DNA of 64,000 nucleotides from Mansonella perstans (GCA_037074765.1 JBAMDO010000104.1:124001-188000); one strand, 5' to 3'; positions 10,969-25,422 are shown, counted from the stretch's first letter. Notes: a model not told the origin generated them from the letters alone. Translations and numbers: made by a program.

Positions 10969-13188
10969 CTGAAATTACTTAAATTAAATTGTTATCGAAA
11001 TAAAACAAAAGTGTTTAAAGGTATTTATTTTCACAAATTTACATGGATATTATTTAAACTGCCAAATTTGTTAATAATGCGAGCGATATTTGCTGTAATT
11101 TTTCAAAAATTGAAGGTTATCTCTTCTAATTTTTTTTTCTGTTTTGAATTCATGAGATTTACCTCGTGAAACAAAAATGTAAGGATGGTTTCATGAGAGA
11201 TAAACAATTAGCCACTTACCCATTTCAAATGATAACTCAAATCTCGACGAAAGCCTAAAAATTAATTTTTCTAATTTCATGAAGGATGATAAGCTTTGGA
11301 AAATGACCAAACAAATTCATAAATAAAAATTGATAGACCTTTTATTACTCCTATAAATCTGTCGCTGATCTCTTTTAAGACGAATGGCTTTACCTCAATA
11401 CTTGCCTTTTCATCCTCCCAAATCACGATTTCATTTGCTATAAAAGTCGAATTAATACTATGTTGCTTTACAAATTTGATAGGATAGCTGAAATAGGAAT
11501 GAACTGAAATTACTTGAATCAGAAGATATTATATTGTACACTTTTTGGATAAAATCGATTCTTCTTCCGCATGAATCGTCGTCAAAGACTTCCAAAACTA
11601 TTATGTTATCGTATTCTGTAAATAATCACTAATCCTGTTCCTTTATTTTCATCATTCCATCTTGCATCAAAGATTTTATTTTTCCATCATTCCATCTTAC
11701 ATCAAATAGATTCGAAGTCTGAGGATAGCAAAGGCTGCATTAGCGTTGTAGAAAGCAGGAAGCACTGTGTTCCAAATAGGTTGGGATCGATACTACTTCA
11801 TTGGCATTTACTGTCGATAATTATGATGAGAAAATAACCTAATTCAGTTTGCTGAATAATTTCAACATTCGATTGGCAGGCTAGCTGTAATTTAACATGT
11901 TTTCTTTCTAGTACAAATATGATTTGCTGAAATGTGCATGGTGGATAAATCCTGTGTATCAAGCCTGCAAATTAAACAGCTTAGTAGAAGTAGACACATA
12001 TTTTGAAAACTGGATGTCCTTTTTTCAGACCTTACTGTCTTTATTTCAGGTCTTAATTATTATCCGTCTTACATTACGAAGCATTTCTTATTTAAAATAA
12101 AAAATCAAACAAAACAAACATTGATAATGAATTTTGATGATGCAATGCTTGTGGGACAGTCTAACTGCAACTATTTTCTTTCGAAACTGATCGCGTATGT
12201 AAAATGAAGGCCTTAAAGTTTTCACATCATCCATTTGGTGAAATTAAAATTAGTCTTTGAAAATTAAACACAGTAGTCCTTATTAAAGGCCGCTGTTAAA
12301 GGATTTGAAGCAGCTCAGGTAAAAAGTGGGATATTTCCAATTGTTTGAAAGATACAACTAATGAAAATGGATTCATTCCATTATGAAGAAATCTCACTTG
12401 CCGCATTTCTGCAAATATGAGTTGGAATCAGATTTATATTTGAGGAGGAGAATATGAACTTGATCTGTTTCTTTCTCTTGCAAGGATATGCTGATTGTTT
12501 GATTTATTATTAACATCTAAAATACGAATATTCTTTTTAGACCGATACTGTTTCAATCAAAGTTCAAGTTGTTGTTAGCATTCCTTAAAAAAAATCTGCT
12601 GAAGAATTTATAACATAGAAATTATGTGCCAGCTAATTTGATACCTACTCTTTTAGCCATAAGCAATTTCGCAAATAGAGAAATTAGATTTAGAATTTGT
12701 AGAATAGTAGAGATTCTGCAAGAAAAAGATCAATTTGAATAGCCAAATCTGAAATTGAACTTTACTGAAAAGTAAATGTTGGCATCGTCTCATTTAGATT
12801 TCACATTCTATGCTAGTCTTATTTATTTAACATTCTATATTAGTCTTTACATTTCATGATACTTATTATTATCATCTAAAATATGAATATTCTTTTTTGA
12901 TTGGTTTTTTCTCCAAAAAAAAAAAAAAAAGTGAAAGTGAGTAAGTTTATATTTCTGATGATCAACGGTAAACAAACCGATAAGAGGTAAACATCACTGC
13001 ATGAATTCTTAAAAGCAACCACTTGCTTGTTATGAAAAATTGTGAAAATAATTCTGTATTACATTTTGCTATTCCTTATCTGATTTATCGGATGACGCTT
13101 AATTATCATCAGAATGAATTATTTTGAATGAATAAGGTCATATACAAAATAATAATGAAAAGGTTCATGGATGACATGAAGTATTATT
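10969..13188. other. Intergenic, nothing recognised
   Basis: AT-rich sequence with scattered short frames only. A run of 16 A lies near 12915. No domain, RNA gene or mobile element is recognised. Confidence 0.4.
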
Positions 13189-13494
13189 CAACTTTGTGGA
13201 GGAAGTGCTGATAGATGGGTCGCAACTTTGTGGAGGAAGTGCTGATAGATGGGTCGCAACTTTGTGGAGGAAGTGCTGATAGATGGGTCGCAACTTTGTG
13301 GAGGAAGTGCTGATAGATGGGTCGCAACTTTGTGGAGGAAGTGCTGATAGATGGGTCGCAACTTTGTGGAGGAAGTGCTGATAGATGGGTCGCAACTTTG
13401 TGGAGGAAGTGCTGATAGATGGGTCGCAACTTTGTGGAGGAAGTGCTGATAGATGGGTCGCAACTTTGTGGAGGAAGTGCTGATAGATACGTCG
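13189..13494. repeat. 34-bp minisatellite, nine copies
   Basis: The unit is caactttgtggaggaagtgc followed by tgatagatgggtcg. Eight copies are identical; the ninth, starting at 13461, ends with gatacgtcg instead. The unit is not a multiple of three and has no stop in any minus-strand frame, so three long minus-strand frames arise that are artefacts of the repeat. Confidence 0.97.
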
Positions 13495-13958
13495 TAATGT
13501 TGCTTCTACAGTGTATTTTCATTTACATTTACGACTGTACTTATAATCGAATTACTTACAATATACTTACAATTGAATTAACTGCTAATCGACAGAGACG
13601 CTAATATTACTGTGTATGAGACGCTATTCGACATTACTCTCTCTAATGGTATCACTACGGGTATGTAATATTTGATTTACAATTTACATATAACTCCAAA
13701 ATAAATAATTGTGAAAGCAAGAGACTGCTTTACATATCAAAATAACATAGACGTATCGGGGTGATGCGGTCCATAGTGCTCCAGAAATACCAAAGAATCT
13801 TACACAGAGTGTATTTAAGGTTGGCGGGAAAATGGACAATTTTGAAAATATTGCCTTAATATGGTCATCTATTGGTATATCTTCATTCTTTTTTATTGTT
13901 TTCTCTTTGTTTTGCATTAATTTAAAAATATGAAATAGTAAACAATACTTTAAATTAG
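13495..13958. other. Gap between minisatellite and primase gene
   Basis: This presumably holds the promoter of the primase gene. No separate gene is seen; a minus-strand frame from 13684 runs into the antisense of primase exon 1. Confidence 0.4.
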
Positions 13959-16863
13959 ATGGCTGATTTCGATGAGTCATCACTTCAACAAACTCTTCCA
14001 GAATATTATCGGCGACTTTTTCCAATTGAACTTCTATGCAAATGGCTTGCATATGGCAAAGGTTAGAATATTGCACATTTAAATTAATTTAGAAAAAATT
14101 CTCTAAATATCGGAAATGAAATTGATTTTTTATTGTTGGATTTATAATCGCTTCAGATTCACAAGCCTTGTTTCAAATGCGAGAGATAGCATTTATATTC
14201 GAAGATGATCGACATTTAAGGTATCGTAGTTTTGAAGATACTGCAGAATTTGAACGAGAATTGTGCAAAGCAAACCCACAAAAGATCGATATTGGTGCAG
14301 TTTACAATCATAAAGTATATTTTTTAAGAAATTGAATTTAGTTTGCATATTGATATTTTTTGATTCTTAACTTTGTAATATATTTTTCTTATGCATTTTC
14401 ACCGATAGGTATGGCAATCATAAACACTAAAATTGACGGACAATCGAAAATGTTTTCAACTAAGTTTCTCAACTTGATTAAAAATTAAACTTTTTTAAGA
14501 TATTAGCAATTCATCAGACGATATTAATTTAATTTTAGCCGAAAGACCATAAAAAATTTACCGATTTTCATCCAGTCGAACGCGAACTCATTTTTGATAT
14601 TGATCTGACTGACTATGATGACATTAGGACATGCTGCTCGTGAGTCTTTCACAAAAAACTATAAATTAATTATTTTAAAATAAAAATTATTTTAGAATAA
14701 TAATTTATAAATATAATTCTATGTTATTATGTTCGATTTGTGATGCTACCGTCTCACTTAAAGTGTTTCAGAAAAGCAAAGGTATGTAAGAAATGCTGGA
14801 GGTGGATATCTATTGCAGTGGACGTCTTGAATCATTTGCTGCAAAGTCAGTTTAATTTTGGAGCCTTAAATTTATTTGCTCCCAGATATCTGTTCTTATA
14901 TCTTATGGAGTTTTTACTATTTTTGTAAGTCTATTTTTAATTAGTTTGATCTATATTTCATTCATATTTAGTCGCTCTTATTTAAGAACATTTCGGTTTC
15001 AAACACTGTTTGTGGGTATTCTCTGGTCGCCGCGGTATCCATTGCTGGGTTGCCGATGCCGCTGCACGGAAGCTTCAGAACGCCGGTCGAATAGCAGTTG
15101 TCGAGTATTTATCTCTAGTTACTGTAAGTAATATAAGCTTATCAAAAATCACAAAATTTCAAACATTTCTTTTGAAAAACTATTGTTCCAACATTGTCAA
15201 CATTATTGCGCTTTTCTCTCGGTTTGGTTGACACTGTAAATTATAGGGCAGACAGGAAATTTCGAAAACGGCAACAAAACGTACGTTTGTTCATCCTATG
15301 GTGGAAGATGTGTACAGTTATTTGGTGCAAAGGTTACTTTCAGTATAATTTTTATATTACTCAAATTTTTCCAATTTCCTAAATCAATCTGGAATTGATG
15401 CATATATTTTTGATCATTTCAGCTCAGATGTAAGCGAACTGATGTTAGAGCAAGGCCGGATGAGCAATAATGGATTGATGTCCTTGCTGAATGGTTGTGC
15501 AAATGAAGAAGTTGAAAAAGAAATCAGAGAAATTATAGATGAAGTGAAAAAGTGATTTTTTTTTTCCTCTGGTACCAAAATTATTATTTTGCATAGGTTT
15601 GTGATAAAAAAAAAACCCTAAATATCCGATCTTTGTTCACCAAGTGAAATATAAAGTGTCTGTGTATGCAAAAATATAGTTTATTTCAGTGTTGAGTCTT
15701 TAAGAAAAAGATGGAATGCTTTACGAATCAAATTTGATAAATACAAACGTGCTGAACTTAAGAAAAATGGAATCGAATTGTGTGAGGTAATTAAATTTAG
15801 AACTTTTTAAAGTAGCAGTAATAGATTTAGTCTCTATATTCGATGTACATCTGCAGTTCGAATTACAAATAATAAAACTAAGCCATTCTTTACCTTTTTT
15901 AACAAAAACTCGAAAATTTTTGGGATGAAAAGTCTACTGGAATTTCATCACATTTATTTTTCATCAAATTATTAACGAAAGATAGGTCTAAATTTCTTTA
16001 ATAATATGTATTTGTAATCAAATTAAGGCAAACCATATGTTCAAAAAGAAAAAAATCGAAAGTTTACAGGTAGCCAGTCCTCAGTCATCATTCCATTTCC
16101 GTAATTATGTGCTACAGCATACGTATCCTCGGTTGGATGTTCATGTTTCCACAGGAATAAATCATCTGCTTAAAAGTCCATTCTGTGTCCATCCTAAAAC
16201 TGGGCTTATAGCTGTTCCTATTAAACCAAATCAAATATCTGATATAAATCTTGCGAAGTTACCTCGAATAGAGTAAGCATTTATCTTCCTTAATTTTAAT
16301 ACTTAACTATTTATACGTTAAAATATACACGTAGTATTTTCTATTAATTTTCTAATAACCCAATTTCAAAAATGTTTCAGCACTATATTACATGAAATTT
16401 TAAAATTGGATTGCAATGAAGAAACAAAGAAAGACCGAAAGGATTTCGGTATTTATTTAGCTTTATAATTCTAAAAATTCATACCGGTTTATTATGAAAC
16501 GTTTCCAATTATTTATCGCAGTTCGCCTGCTGAAGTTTGATTCGTAATGATGTCGGTGATCTCTTAAGAAGGATGATTAAGTTTGAAATATGGAAGAAAA
16601 GCCTCACTTTAATTACATATTGCTATGAATACAGCACCTATAGCGGGAGAAGACAAAGACTAAGCACCAAACTGATTGTTGATGAATTACTGTTATTTTC
16701 AGGCTATTAAAATTTTTTTTCTGACTATTAAAACTATTGCATCTTTTTTTCGTTTTTTCAATTGAAATCTTTTTCAGAAATTAAGCATTGTTCGCTGGGA
16801 CCATATGTCGAAACATTTGAGGAATTTGTAAATAGTTTGATTTATGATCAACAAGATTTATGA
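13959..16863 (+). CDS. PRIM1: DNA primase small (catalytic) subunit
   Basis: Exons: 13959-14061, 14157-14314, 14539-14639, 14772-14845, 14987-15123, 15247-15332, 15423-15551, 15690-15786, 16028-16272, 16381-16448, 16778-16863; 427 residues, close to the 420 usual in animals. The enzyme makes the RNA primers for DNA polymerase alpha in the nucleus. The N-terminus [20 protein letters not shown] is typical. The catalytic acidic pair lies in [10 protein letters not shown] (D107, D109) and the third aspartate in YPRLDVHVS (about D332). The zinc ligands are in RTCCS and VCKKCW. The nucleotide-binding block reads [14 protein letters not shown]. The conserved [17 protein letters not shown] follows the third aspartate. 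The initiator ATG follows directly after a splice-acceptor-like aaattag, consistent with a trans-spliced leader joined at the start codon. Confidence 0.97.
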
Positions 16864-19524
16864 TCAATATTCACAATCAGTTAATCGTCAATTATTTTTT
16901 TTGCTGCAGCTAGTATCCCTTTTTTATCACGATATCCTGGTCATTTCGAATACAAAAATATTTGAGGGTGCTCGCGGTTAAAAGAATTTGAGGAATGTTT
17001 GAAATTTCAAAATATTAATATGCTTAGTGTGATAAAGATTTGATGTGGTAAAGTCCTTAACAACATATACACAAAATCTGGAGATTGACAGAAGTGGATG
17101 ATTATTGCTCATTTTATAAGAAGCTTTAAATTAAGTACTGTTTAATTACTTAAAGTTGATCATGGAGAAAATCTCTCATTCTACTGAAAATTAAACAATC
17201 TGAAACATTTTCAAGTGCATTCAATTGGTCGGTGGCATACTTTATTTGTTTCCACATATGCCAACTTTTCTGTTTTTATTCACAAAAGACAGCCGCTAAT
17301 AGTTGAATCATAGAAGCTAAATCAATAATTGATTAAAGAGTATTTGGCATCATAATCTTTGTTCAGAGATATTGTGTATTATCAAGTCTAACAAACAGGT
17401 AAGATGACAGCAATAAATGGAATATAATACACAAGAATATGGTATTTTTAGTCCCAAAAAGTTTTGTTTTAAAATCTTTTTTGTTAAAAAATTTCCTCGA
17501 ATTGCCGAAGTATTAAAAATTGTTCATCGCCGAAATTATGGAGTTTTGACATCACGATACTTTGAAAATATCGTAACTAAGGAAGTGAATTTCTATAAAT
17601 TTAAAAATATTAGATAGTATAATGTTGTTGCAACTTGCATTTTCCTAAGTATTTCATTAATATTAAACTTGCGTTTTCCGGGTATTTCTAATATTAAAAG
17701 TCGTTTATGTAATGATTATTTATTTGAGACTACTGAGAAATAGCAATTCCATTTTCGATTCTGTCAAGGATGTTCACCTCTTTGCATTTGTTAGACTTTC
17801 CAGCAAGGAATTTTTGGCGAAAATAACGAATATTTTTTTGAGCAATCATTTTGTTTCTTGAAATAATTGTAGCAGCCAATAATTATTTCAAAATCCGTTC
17901 TTCTCATCTTCATGATAACTAATTCTTTTTAAAAAGCCAAAATTTGGACTATAGATTAGTTTCTTTCAATTTCATGTCTATTCTCTCTTGGAAATTATTT
18001 AAATCTTTATTTAGCCGTGTAAATGTTCTAATTTTTTCACCAAGATTGCTTTATTCCCATACGTAAATTTTTCTAACATCTCTTTCAAATAATAACTCTA
18101 CGAAATTGGATGGATATTGCTGTAAACAATGATGTCAGATATGTCTTAAATAATGATAGGAAATGGAGAGGAGCAGTTTTAGATATTCTATGATAATGGA
18201 TGTTAGCATTGAAGACCAAAGTTTAGTCTGTCCTCAATCGAAGTCGCAAATTTTAGCATTCATCTTCACGAGAACGAGAAATAATTCACGCTAACATTGG
18301 CATTCTGAGAAGCTAAAAGTTGAAAATGAATAGTTGAAATGTTTGAAATATGTGACTCTCATGCCATATGGAATGATTCACTGAATTGACGATGTTTTCA
18401 TGGAAATATAACACTTTTATAAATGTTGAAGAACAATCATAAATAAAGAGGCAGTGAAAAAGAGAAAAAGAAAAAGGTTGAAATGATGAAATGAAGTATG
18501 AAATAATTTGGAAGGCAAACCAAACAAAAGAATTAATCAAAATGAATAAACCCTTTCACCATTTCTGACCTCTTATTGATAAATAGAAAGAACCAAATAT
18601 GAACTATAATATTCTAATTAGCCTAGAATGAAATGATGAATTTGGATCGCACAGATCGCAATCCTTTATTTATTTTTATAAATTTTCTTACTGCTTAATT
18701 AAGTGCCATATTGTCGTGAAATTCTCCCTGAATAATCAGTGCGAGAGAATTGCCCTACGGCTATATGATAGCATTTAGAAAAACAGTATCAGAGCAAGAA
18801 AATATGATTTGTAATTTTGTAATATTTTAACCATAAAAATGAATGAATTGACAAAGCTGAGCACTTCACAAGATAAATAACAATTACCGTCAACCAAGGC
18901 TCTAATATTCATAAATCAGTTGTCGGCAAGACTTTTATCGGAATACGCTCACTCCCTTCAAGAAAGAATGAACAAAATCCCCATAGAAAAACTCTCTTCT
19001 ATTCCACCGATAACATTTCATGCATACCCCATCCTTTTTGAATCAAGTTTTAAAAATATAGCCTTAGTCATCAAATTTTTTAAAAAAAATAGACAAATTT
19101 AGATTAAATCAATTAAAGCTTTTGTTTTACATACCATTTGAAATAACAATTAAAAATTCCTGAAAAAAATGAAGATTTGGAATATATCAAAAAACTATTA
19201 CAGATATTACTACTAGATATTACTCTCAACTAATTAATTTCTTTTTCGATGCTGTATTCGGTTAACTGATTGACTTTTGACAATTGTCACAAAAGTCAGA
19301 AATTTGACGGTTAACAAAGTAATGTTTTATAAACTGTATTTTAAACAATCGCTATACTTCAATGATTATTTGAAGTTACAATATTAAGGAATGATCTTTT
19401 TCCTTTAGGTTTAAATGATTAGATAATGCATGCAAGAACGACGATCTCGTAGACGTATAAATTTGGTCTTGAAAAGACTTGATAAATACGAAAATACTGA
19501 AGAATACGAAGGGATTAGGTGAGA
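16864..19524. other. Intergenic, nothing recognised
   Basis: Primase (+) and TWK channel 2 (-) converge here. Frames at 17417-17617, 18313-18540 and 18920-19102 are low-complexity and have no domain. Confidence 0.4.
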
Positions 19525-22500
19525 TCATGGATGGTAATGTGATATGCTGAATCGGGAATGGCAAAAGCGACAAGAATGCAAGTTGAGAGTTGAAGCAGAC
19601 GACGATAATGATTCTGGATTCTGGTCTATATACCTGTAAATGTACATAAATGAAACAAAAAACTGCTGTTTACTCGGCTTACAACTACATGTGTATATAT
19701 ATATATACAATATGCTGATAAACTCAGAAAAGAAATAGTTAGGAACAAATTCTTTCTGAATATTAAACAAATTCTTTCTGAAGTTCTTAAAATATCAAAT
19801 AGTAAAAATTAAAATTCATTTCCCATACTGAAATGTTTGAGTCAAATAAGATCTTACCGAATCCATCGAATATCGGTAGGTATAAACGGAATAACATGTT
19901 TCGATATATGAAAATTATCGATTATAAACGTATCCCGATCGTAATTTTTTGCTCGCTTTTGCATCAAATTTGCATATAACTCGGATACAAGCACCACCTG
20001 TGACTTTGATTTTCAAAAAGAAAAAAGTTTATTACTAAAAGTTTTAAATATTTTTCAAGACCGCGTTCTCTCTGAAGATGAAACTAGGAAGTATGTTTTA
20101 ATATCATTTTAAAAAAATGCTTGAATTAACTTATTCGTTAATAACAAAAGAATAATTTTGTGAATTCTTTAAATGGACTTTCTTTGAACCGAATTAGTCT
20201 AATAATATTCTATAAACTGAAATGGTTACTTTCAAAATTACAAGCAAAAGAAAGCAATTTCACGAAATTAAAACGGTACTTTTCCCCCAACGACTGCTAA
20301 TGCCGAACGAGCGTCTTGTATTTTCCTGCCGAAATAATGAATTTTACGAATATATTGTACGCCGACCAAATCAATACACATTGTAGTAATTGCCAAGCCT
20401 AAGAAAAATTATTGAATTTATCAAATCAGTTATCTCAGATAAAGTGCGAAATATTTTAACTGTTTCTCCCAATTCAGTTGGGAAAATTTTCGCAATTTTT
20501 AATTTTCATTTCTGCAAAAATGATAGTTTTATTTACATCCAATTTGCCATCTTATTAGAGTGTCTTATTATTCTAAGAATATCTGTCTATTCCGTGCCTG
20601 CATGAGATAAAACGAACCTAAAATAATGTAAAGTAAAATGAGGTACATATAACCATCTCGTCGAGGCATCAAATCACCGAAACCAACCTGAAAAATGAAC
20701 TTTTCATCGCTCTGAGACTTATGATGTCATCCAAATACCGATAAAGTGATTAAAAATGGAAAACAATAATAAAAATGACAACGATGGAGAAGAAAAATAA
20801 GAACTCACGGTGGTCATAGTAATGAATGACCAATAAAATGCGGTGAAAAAACTCCACGGCTCCAAATTGGACATTAATACACCTCCCAATGATGTGTATG
20901 CAACAAGTATCACCAATACTAACATTGCTGGTATTCTGTAATTAATACTTATTAGTCTCCAGAAAGAATGGTAATGTGGCGAAAAACGATCGGATAGAAA
21001 TTCAAAAGCGGAAGATCCATTCATGACATATGGCATATGATGTAAGACCCTATTTTAACTTATAATATTAAAGCATTTATATTTTATATAATGTTAAGGT
21101 TGAAAATTGTCTCATTCGATGATAGCATCAAATTACAGAGAACTTTGCGTTGTGATAAAGATGGCATTTGTCACAGCTTTCTTAGAAAACCTGCGAAAGA
21201 AAATGAACGAATTCCGGAGAATTTCGAATTCCGGAGTAATTCCGGAGTTTTTCAATGTTTGTTTGATGGTTTTAAGTTGATGAAAAAGAAGCAAATTTTT
21301 TTGTTTGGATCTTCTCTCATTTTCCTTTTTTGTTTATGCCTATTAGTTGTTTTATATTAGTAGTTTTTTTTTTTTTGGTTTACTTTGCCTTATTTTTTTT
21401 GTTTTTTATCTTTTGAATTTTCTGATGTTGGTGGTACTTACCTTTGTTCTTCTATAAAATGCATGTCAGTGCTTAGACCCTGCCTTTGACACTGTCCACA
21501 TACTCTTTCTCTGTGACCTTTGTTCCAGTGGCGTCGTTCAAACAAGAAATGCTTCAGTTTGAGGTAGTTACCATACATCCATACCAGATGCTCACTTAAA
21601 AATTTGCCAATATCTGCTATGGTCACTAATGTCAAAGGTATGCCGAATAGTGAAAATATAATGCACATCATGCGACCCAACTGTGTTACTGGTACTGGAT
21701 TACCATATCCTAGAATAAAATTTTCTAGCAATGATTAATTATTAAATTGATAAAATTTTGAATTTTGCTATAAGTAATAGGCGATAAAATAATTTATTTC
21801 AAAAAATAAAACCAATAAAAATCTCACCAATAGTAGTAACAACAGTGACAGCAAAAAAGATAGCAGTAGAGAAAGACCATATTTCGATAGTATCATTAGC
21901 ACGGACTTCAGCAGCAGTTAAAAAGAATTTTTCAAAAGCTGTGAAAAGATGATCGCTCATATTATGCATGTGCTGTTTGGTCACTTGAGACCATATTTCA
22001 CGTCGAGTTTCATTGAGCATTGCCAAGGTGAACAATGAATTCACGAACTCTTCTTGTCGTTCATATATCATATCCAACTAAATTTTTAGCACAGATAATT
22101 ATCATGTTTTTTAGGATATTCATAATTTACTAAATTATCAATTATAAGTACTAAATCATTTTTCAACAGTAATTATCCATTATTTTCAATAACAACATTC
22201 ATCCTATTTGCTTGTTGTAAGAATTAAATTCTCGATTTCATTCTCGATCATATCTGACTTATTAATATTGAACAAAAAATCTCCTAACACTGACCTGTCG
22301 TCTTTTATTAGCCAACTCATGCGGTTGTTCGACACTATAAAATATTAGTGCACCTACAACTGTATAAGCACATGTTAATAATACCAGACCAACGTGCGGC
22401 AAAATAAGTTTCGCATACTGAAATGTATTAAACAAAATATAAATAATAACTAGACGTGAGATAGTATGAGATATTGAATGAAAAGACAAGATATTAGGTT

Positions 22501-25422
22501 TTTTTGTTATATTTCTTTGGTTTAATGCTGCGCAAGTATTGGCAAAATTATAGGCAGTTGTGGGCAAAGATTACTTCGAATTATCTTATGATTTCATAGT
22601 CAATTAATGCTATGTTTCCTATGCTGCAAAAAAAAAAAGCCTAAAGAAATATTTCACTGAGTGCTGTACCCATCAAAATAACTTTTTTGCTAGCAGAAAA
22701 GACAAATGAATAAATCATCTTTAGCAATCCATGCAGCTGTCAATTTTTGAAAGTTTATCTAAAATGACTATTTGTTCTCGCACCGTTGTGTCTATTTTTT
22801 GCACCTTTGGAAGAATTGTAGTAAAGTGGAAGAAACAATAAGGCTTAGAGACAGAATTGAGCCAACAGAATAAAATTTATTATTCTATTGTTGCCAAATA
22901 AGAAAGGAAAAAGGAAATGAACCGATCTGACAACATTTACCATATCCAATTACTCAAACAATTCATGTTGAAGAGAAAAGTGTCAAGAAGTAAATACAAA
23001 ATCTTGCATCTTCACGACATTTCTCGTACCCTACCACTTATTTCAGAATGATATTTGGCTTGCTTACATCATTCTACTTCTTTTAATCACTGATCACAGA
23101 TATTTCTTCACTTGACTTGACATCATATATTACAAAGATTGAAATATAAATGAAATACATATGGAACATATAAAAGAGGTAAAGAGGGAGAAGAAAAAAC
23201 AAAGAGAGAAACACGTAAACAGTAATTAGTACAAAAATAAATTAATAACAAAACCTTTCTGATACCACTCTGATGGTCATATTCATCATCCTCGGTGGTA
23301 TCTCTTGTGGGCTCTTCACTGGTGAATGAAGCATCAACGCAAACCTGAAAAGTCTTTCATTCAAGTAATCATCCGAATAAGTTAGTTTATGCTGGTTGTT
23401 CTTTCATCTACGTAAAGTATTAGCTATCACGAAAGCATTATAATAGCAAATAATTGGTGTTTAATTTTCTGTGATACATAATCTACACTGAATCCATTTT
23501 AAACTCGTATAGTGCGAGTGAAGCAATTTCATTCTTTACAATAAAAAATACCGTTTTATCGGGTACATCGAGAAGATTTCGCCTACTCCAGTCGTCCTGA
23601 TGACCCATTGTAGTTCTGCACTGGGATATTCTGTCTTGATACAGTTTTTCCTTCAATTAATTTTTGAAGTAGAAGACATCAAGGTCGAAACTTTGTTTTA
23701 TACTAAAATTTGGAAAGTTCTGTCGTTGCTAAACAGCGGATTTGGCATTAACCGAATGATGATATCCGCTTAAGCAAAAATTCCTGAAGAGACACTCAAT
23801 GACAGGAGAAACTGTTTAATCTACTCAATAATAAACAAAATCTGAAACTGCTGCGTTTGAAATTTTGTTTGAAAAGCATTTGAAAAATGAATGCAAGTTT
23901 AGAAAGTAAATACAACAAGTTACTTTTTGTTTTGGATATGCAAGTGGAAATTTGATTTGTAAGAAGTTATCAAATCAGAGGTCAAAGTGATTATTATAAA
24001 ATGCAGCAGAAGCGATTTCCAGAGAGAAGTGGACCTTATTCTTGATCCAAGACTGGTTAACAGGGCGGAAAAATAGGGGTTTTAAAGAATTTTTTACAGA
24101 AAAGTCAGAACTGCTAGGCCAAAAAAGTACTGATTCTTTTTATTTGTGTCTTCACGATTACAGCTTCAAGTTCAAATTTATTGCTCTTTCTTGCTTCATT
24201 TTAAAATAAAATTTTTGAGAAAGATAAGGATGGGAAAGGGAACAAAAAGAGTAAAAAGCACTTTAGAAAAAAAAGGGCATTATGGTGGATAAATTGCATT
24301 GTGATGACTGCTATCAATTTCAATTTGATATATTTTGCTGATAACTATTCTATATTATCAGCTCTAAAAAATGTGATAATTTAAGTCGATTTCTGCAAAC
24401 TGATTTTGAAACGATATTTTAAGAGTCAGCAGATATTTCATTTATCTCTCTGAATAACAACACCCAAAAATTACCCGTTAAAGCGTTGATACCTAATTTT
24501 TTATATATGAAAAAGTTGAGATTGATACCTTTAGATTTACTTTTGGCATGCTCTGTATCACTGCGCAGGGGATACCAAAAGTACATCTAAAGCAATTAGA
24601 AGCTTTTATTTATTCTGTCGCAGCCGAACACTTAACCTAATTTCAGCGGCAAATGAAGTATTCGAGAGTTCTTGATTCTTCGGTGCATTTGCACAAAAAA
24701 AGTGTTTTTTGTTTCAAAAGATGAAAATGAAGTGTTTTAAAAAAGTAATAGCGCAGTGATAAAACTTGCACTCTAAATCCAATTATTGCAAATGAATTTT
24801 TTTGAGCAAAAATGAATTTAATTTAACATTGAGTGCATGGATTAAAACTTTTCATACCTTTGGAAAATTACCAATCAAAGATGAAATAAAGCGGCAATGT
24901 TCATTTATCGAATGTAATGATATTTTATCAGATTAGCAGAAAAAAGGTTGTTGTTGTTGAGGTAGAGAGAAGTGATTCAAATCTACTTGAATTTAAGTGT
25001 AAACTAACTTTTCGAGAATGACGAATAAATGCTTGTGACATCTCTTCCAAGTGATCATCCAGCTCATACTGTTCGGAATCATCGGACAAGTTTGGATTAT
25101 AAGGACCAAGTTCACCATCACCTGAGTATTTGCATCGCGCTGAAAAAATCTTTTTCGTATTTTCAAGTTAGCTGAAGAAGAAATAATATTTGACATATTA
25201 GATATTCGCTTTTATCTAATTTATAATTTCACCAGGTTCAGACTAACAATTCTTCTATTTCTCCTTAGAAAGTAAATGAAGGAAATGATGGATGCACTTG
25301 TACCAATCGAGAACTAAAAAAAAAAAAAATGAATTCACTTTAAAATTAATCATACCATATTTATTGCTTGCAGAAGACAGTGTTGGATCGGAATCGATCC
25401 GCAAATAACCGTAATGGTTCAT
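19525..25422 (-). CDS. TWK-type two-pore-domain potassium channel (channel 2)
   Basis: Exons in transcript order: 25422-25356, 25139-25009, 23344-23255, 22417-22295, 22077-21828, 21709-21442, 21049-20809, 20687-20618, 20398-20280, 19997-19858, 19633-19525; 1608 nt, 535 residues. It differs from channel 1 in its acidic cytoplasmic N-terminus (LSDDSEQYELDDHLEEMSQ; TTEDDEYDH). M1 is LILPHVGLVLLTCAYTVVGA. A long extracellular cap follows, with possible N-glycosylation at NETRR and NDTIE. Pore 1 is VVTTIGYGNP and pore 2 is MTTVGFGDLMP. M4 has GLAITTMCIDLVG. The C-terminal domain contains VVLVSELYANLMQKRAKN, DRDTFIIDNFHISKH and IPFIPTDIRWIRYIDQ, a pattern I recognise from a conserved subgroup of nematode TWK channels. 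Exon 7 has an alternative acceptor at 20935 that also keeps frame. Confidence 0.95.

Noticed and set aside
13165..13522. Three overlapping minus-strand frames of 76 to 112 codons
   Set aside because: They arise from the stop-free 34-bp tandem repeat read in three frames and have no flanking gene structure.
13684..14076. 130-codon minus-strand frame
   Set aside because: Its 5' part is the antisense of primase exon 1, whose plus-strand translation is clearly conserved.
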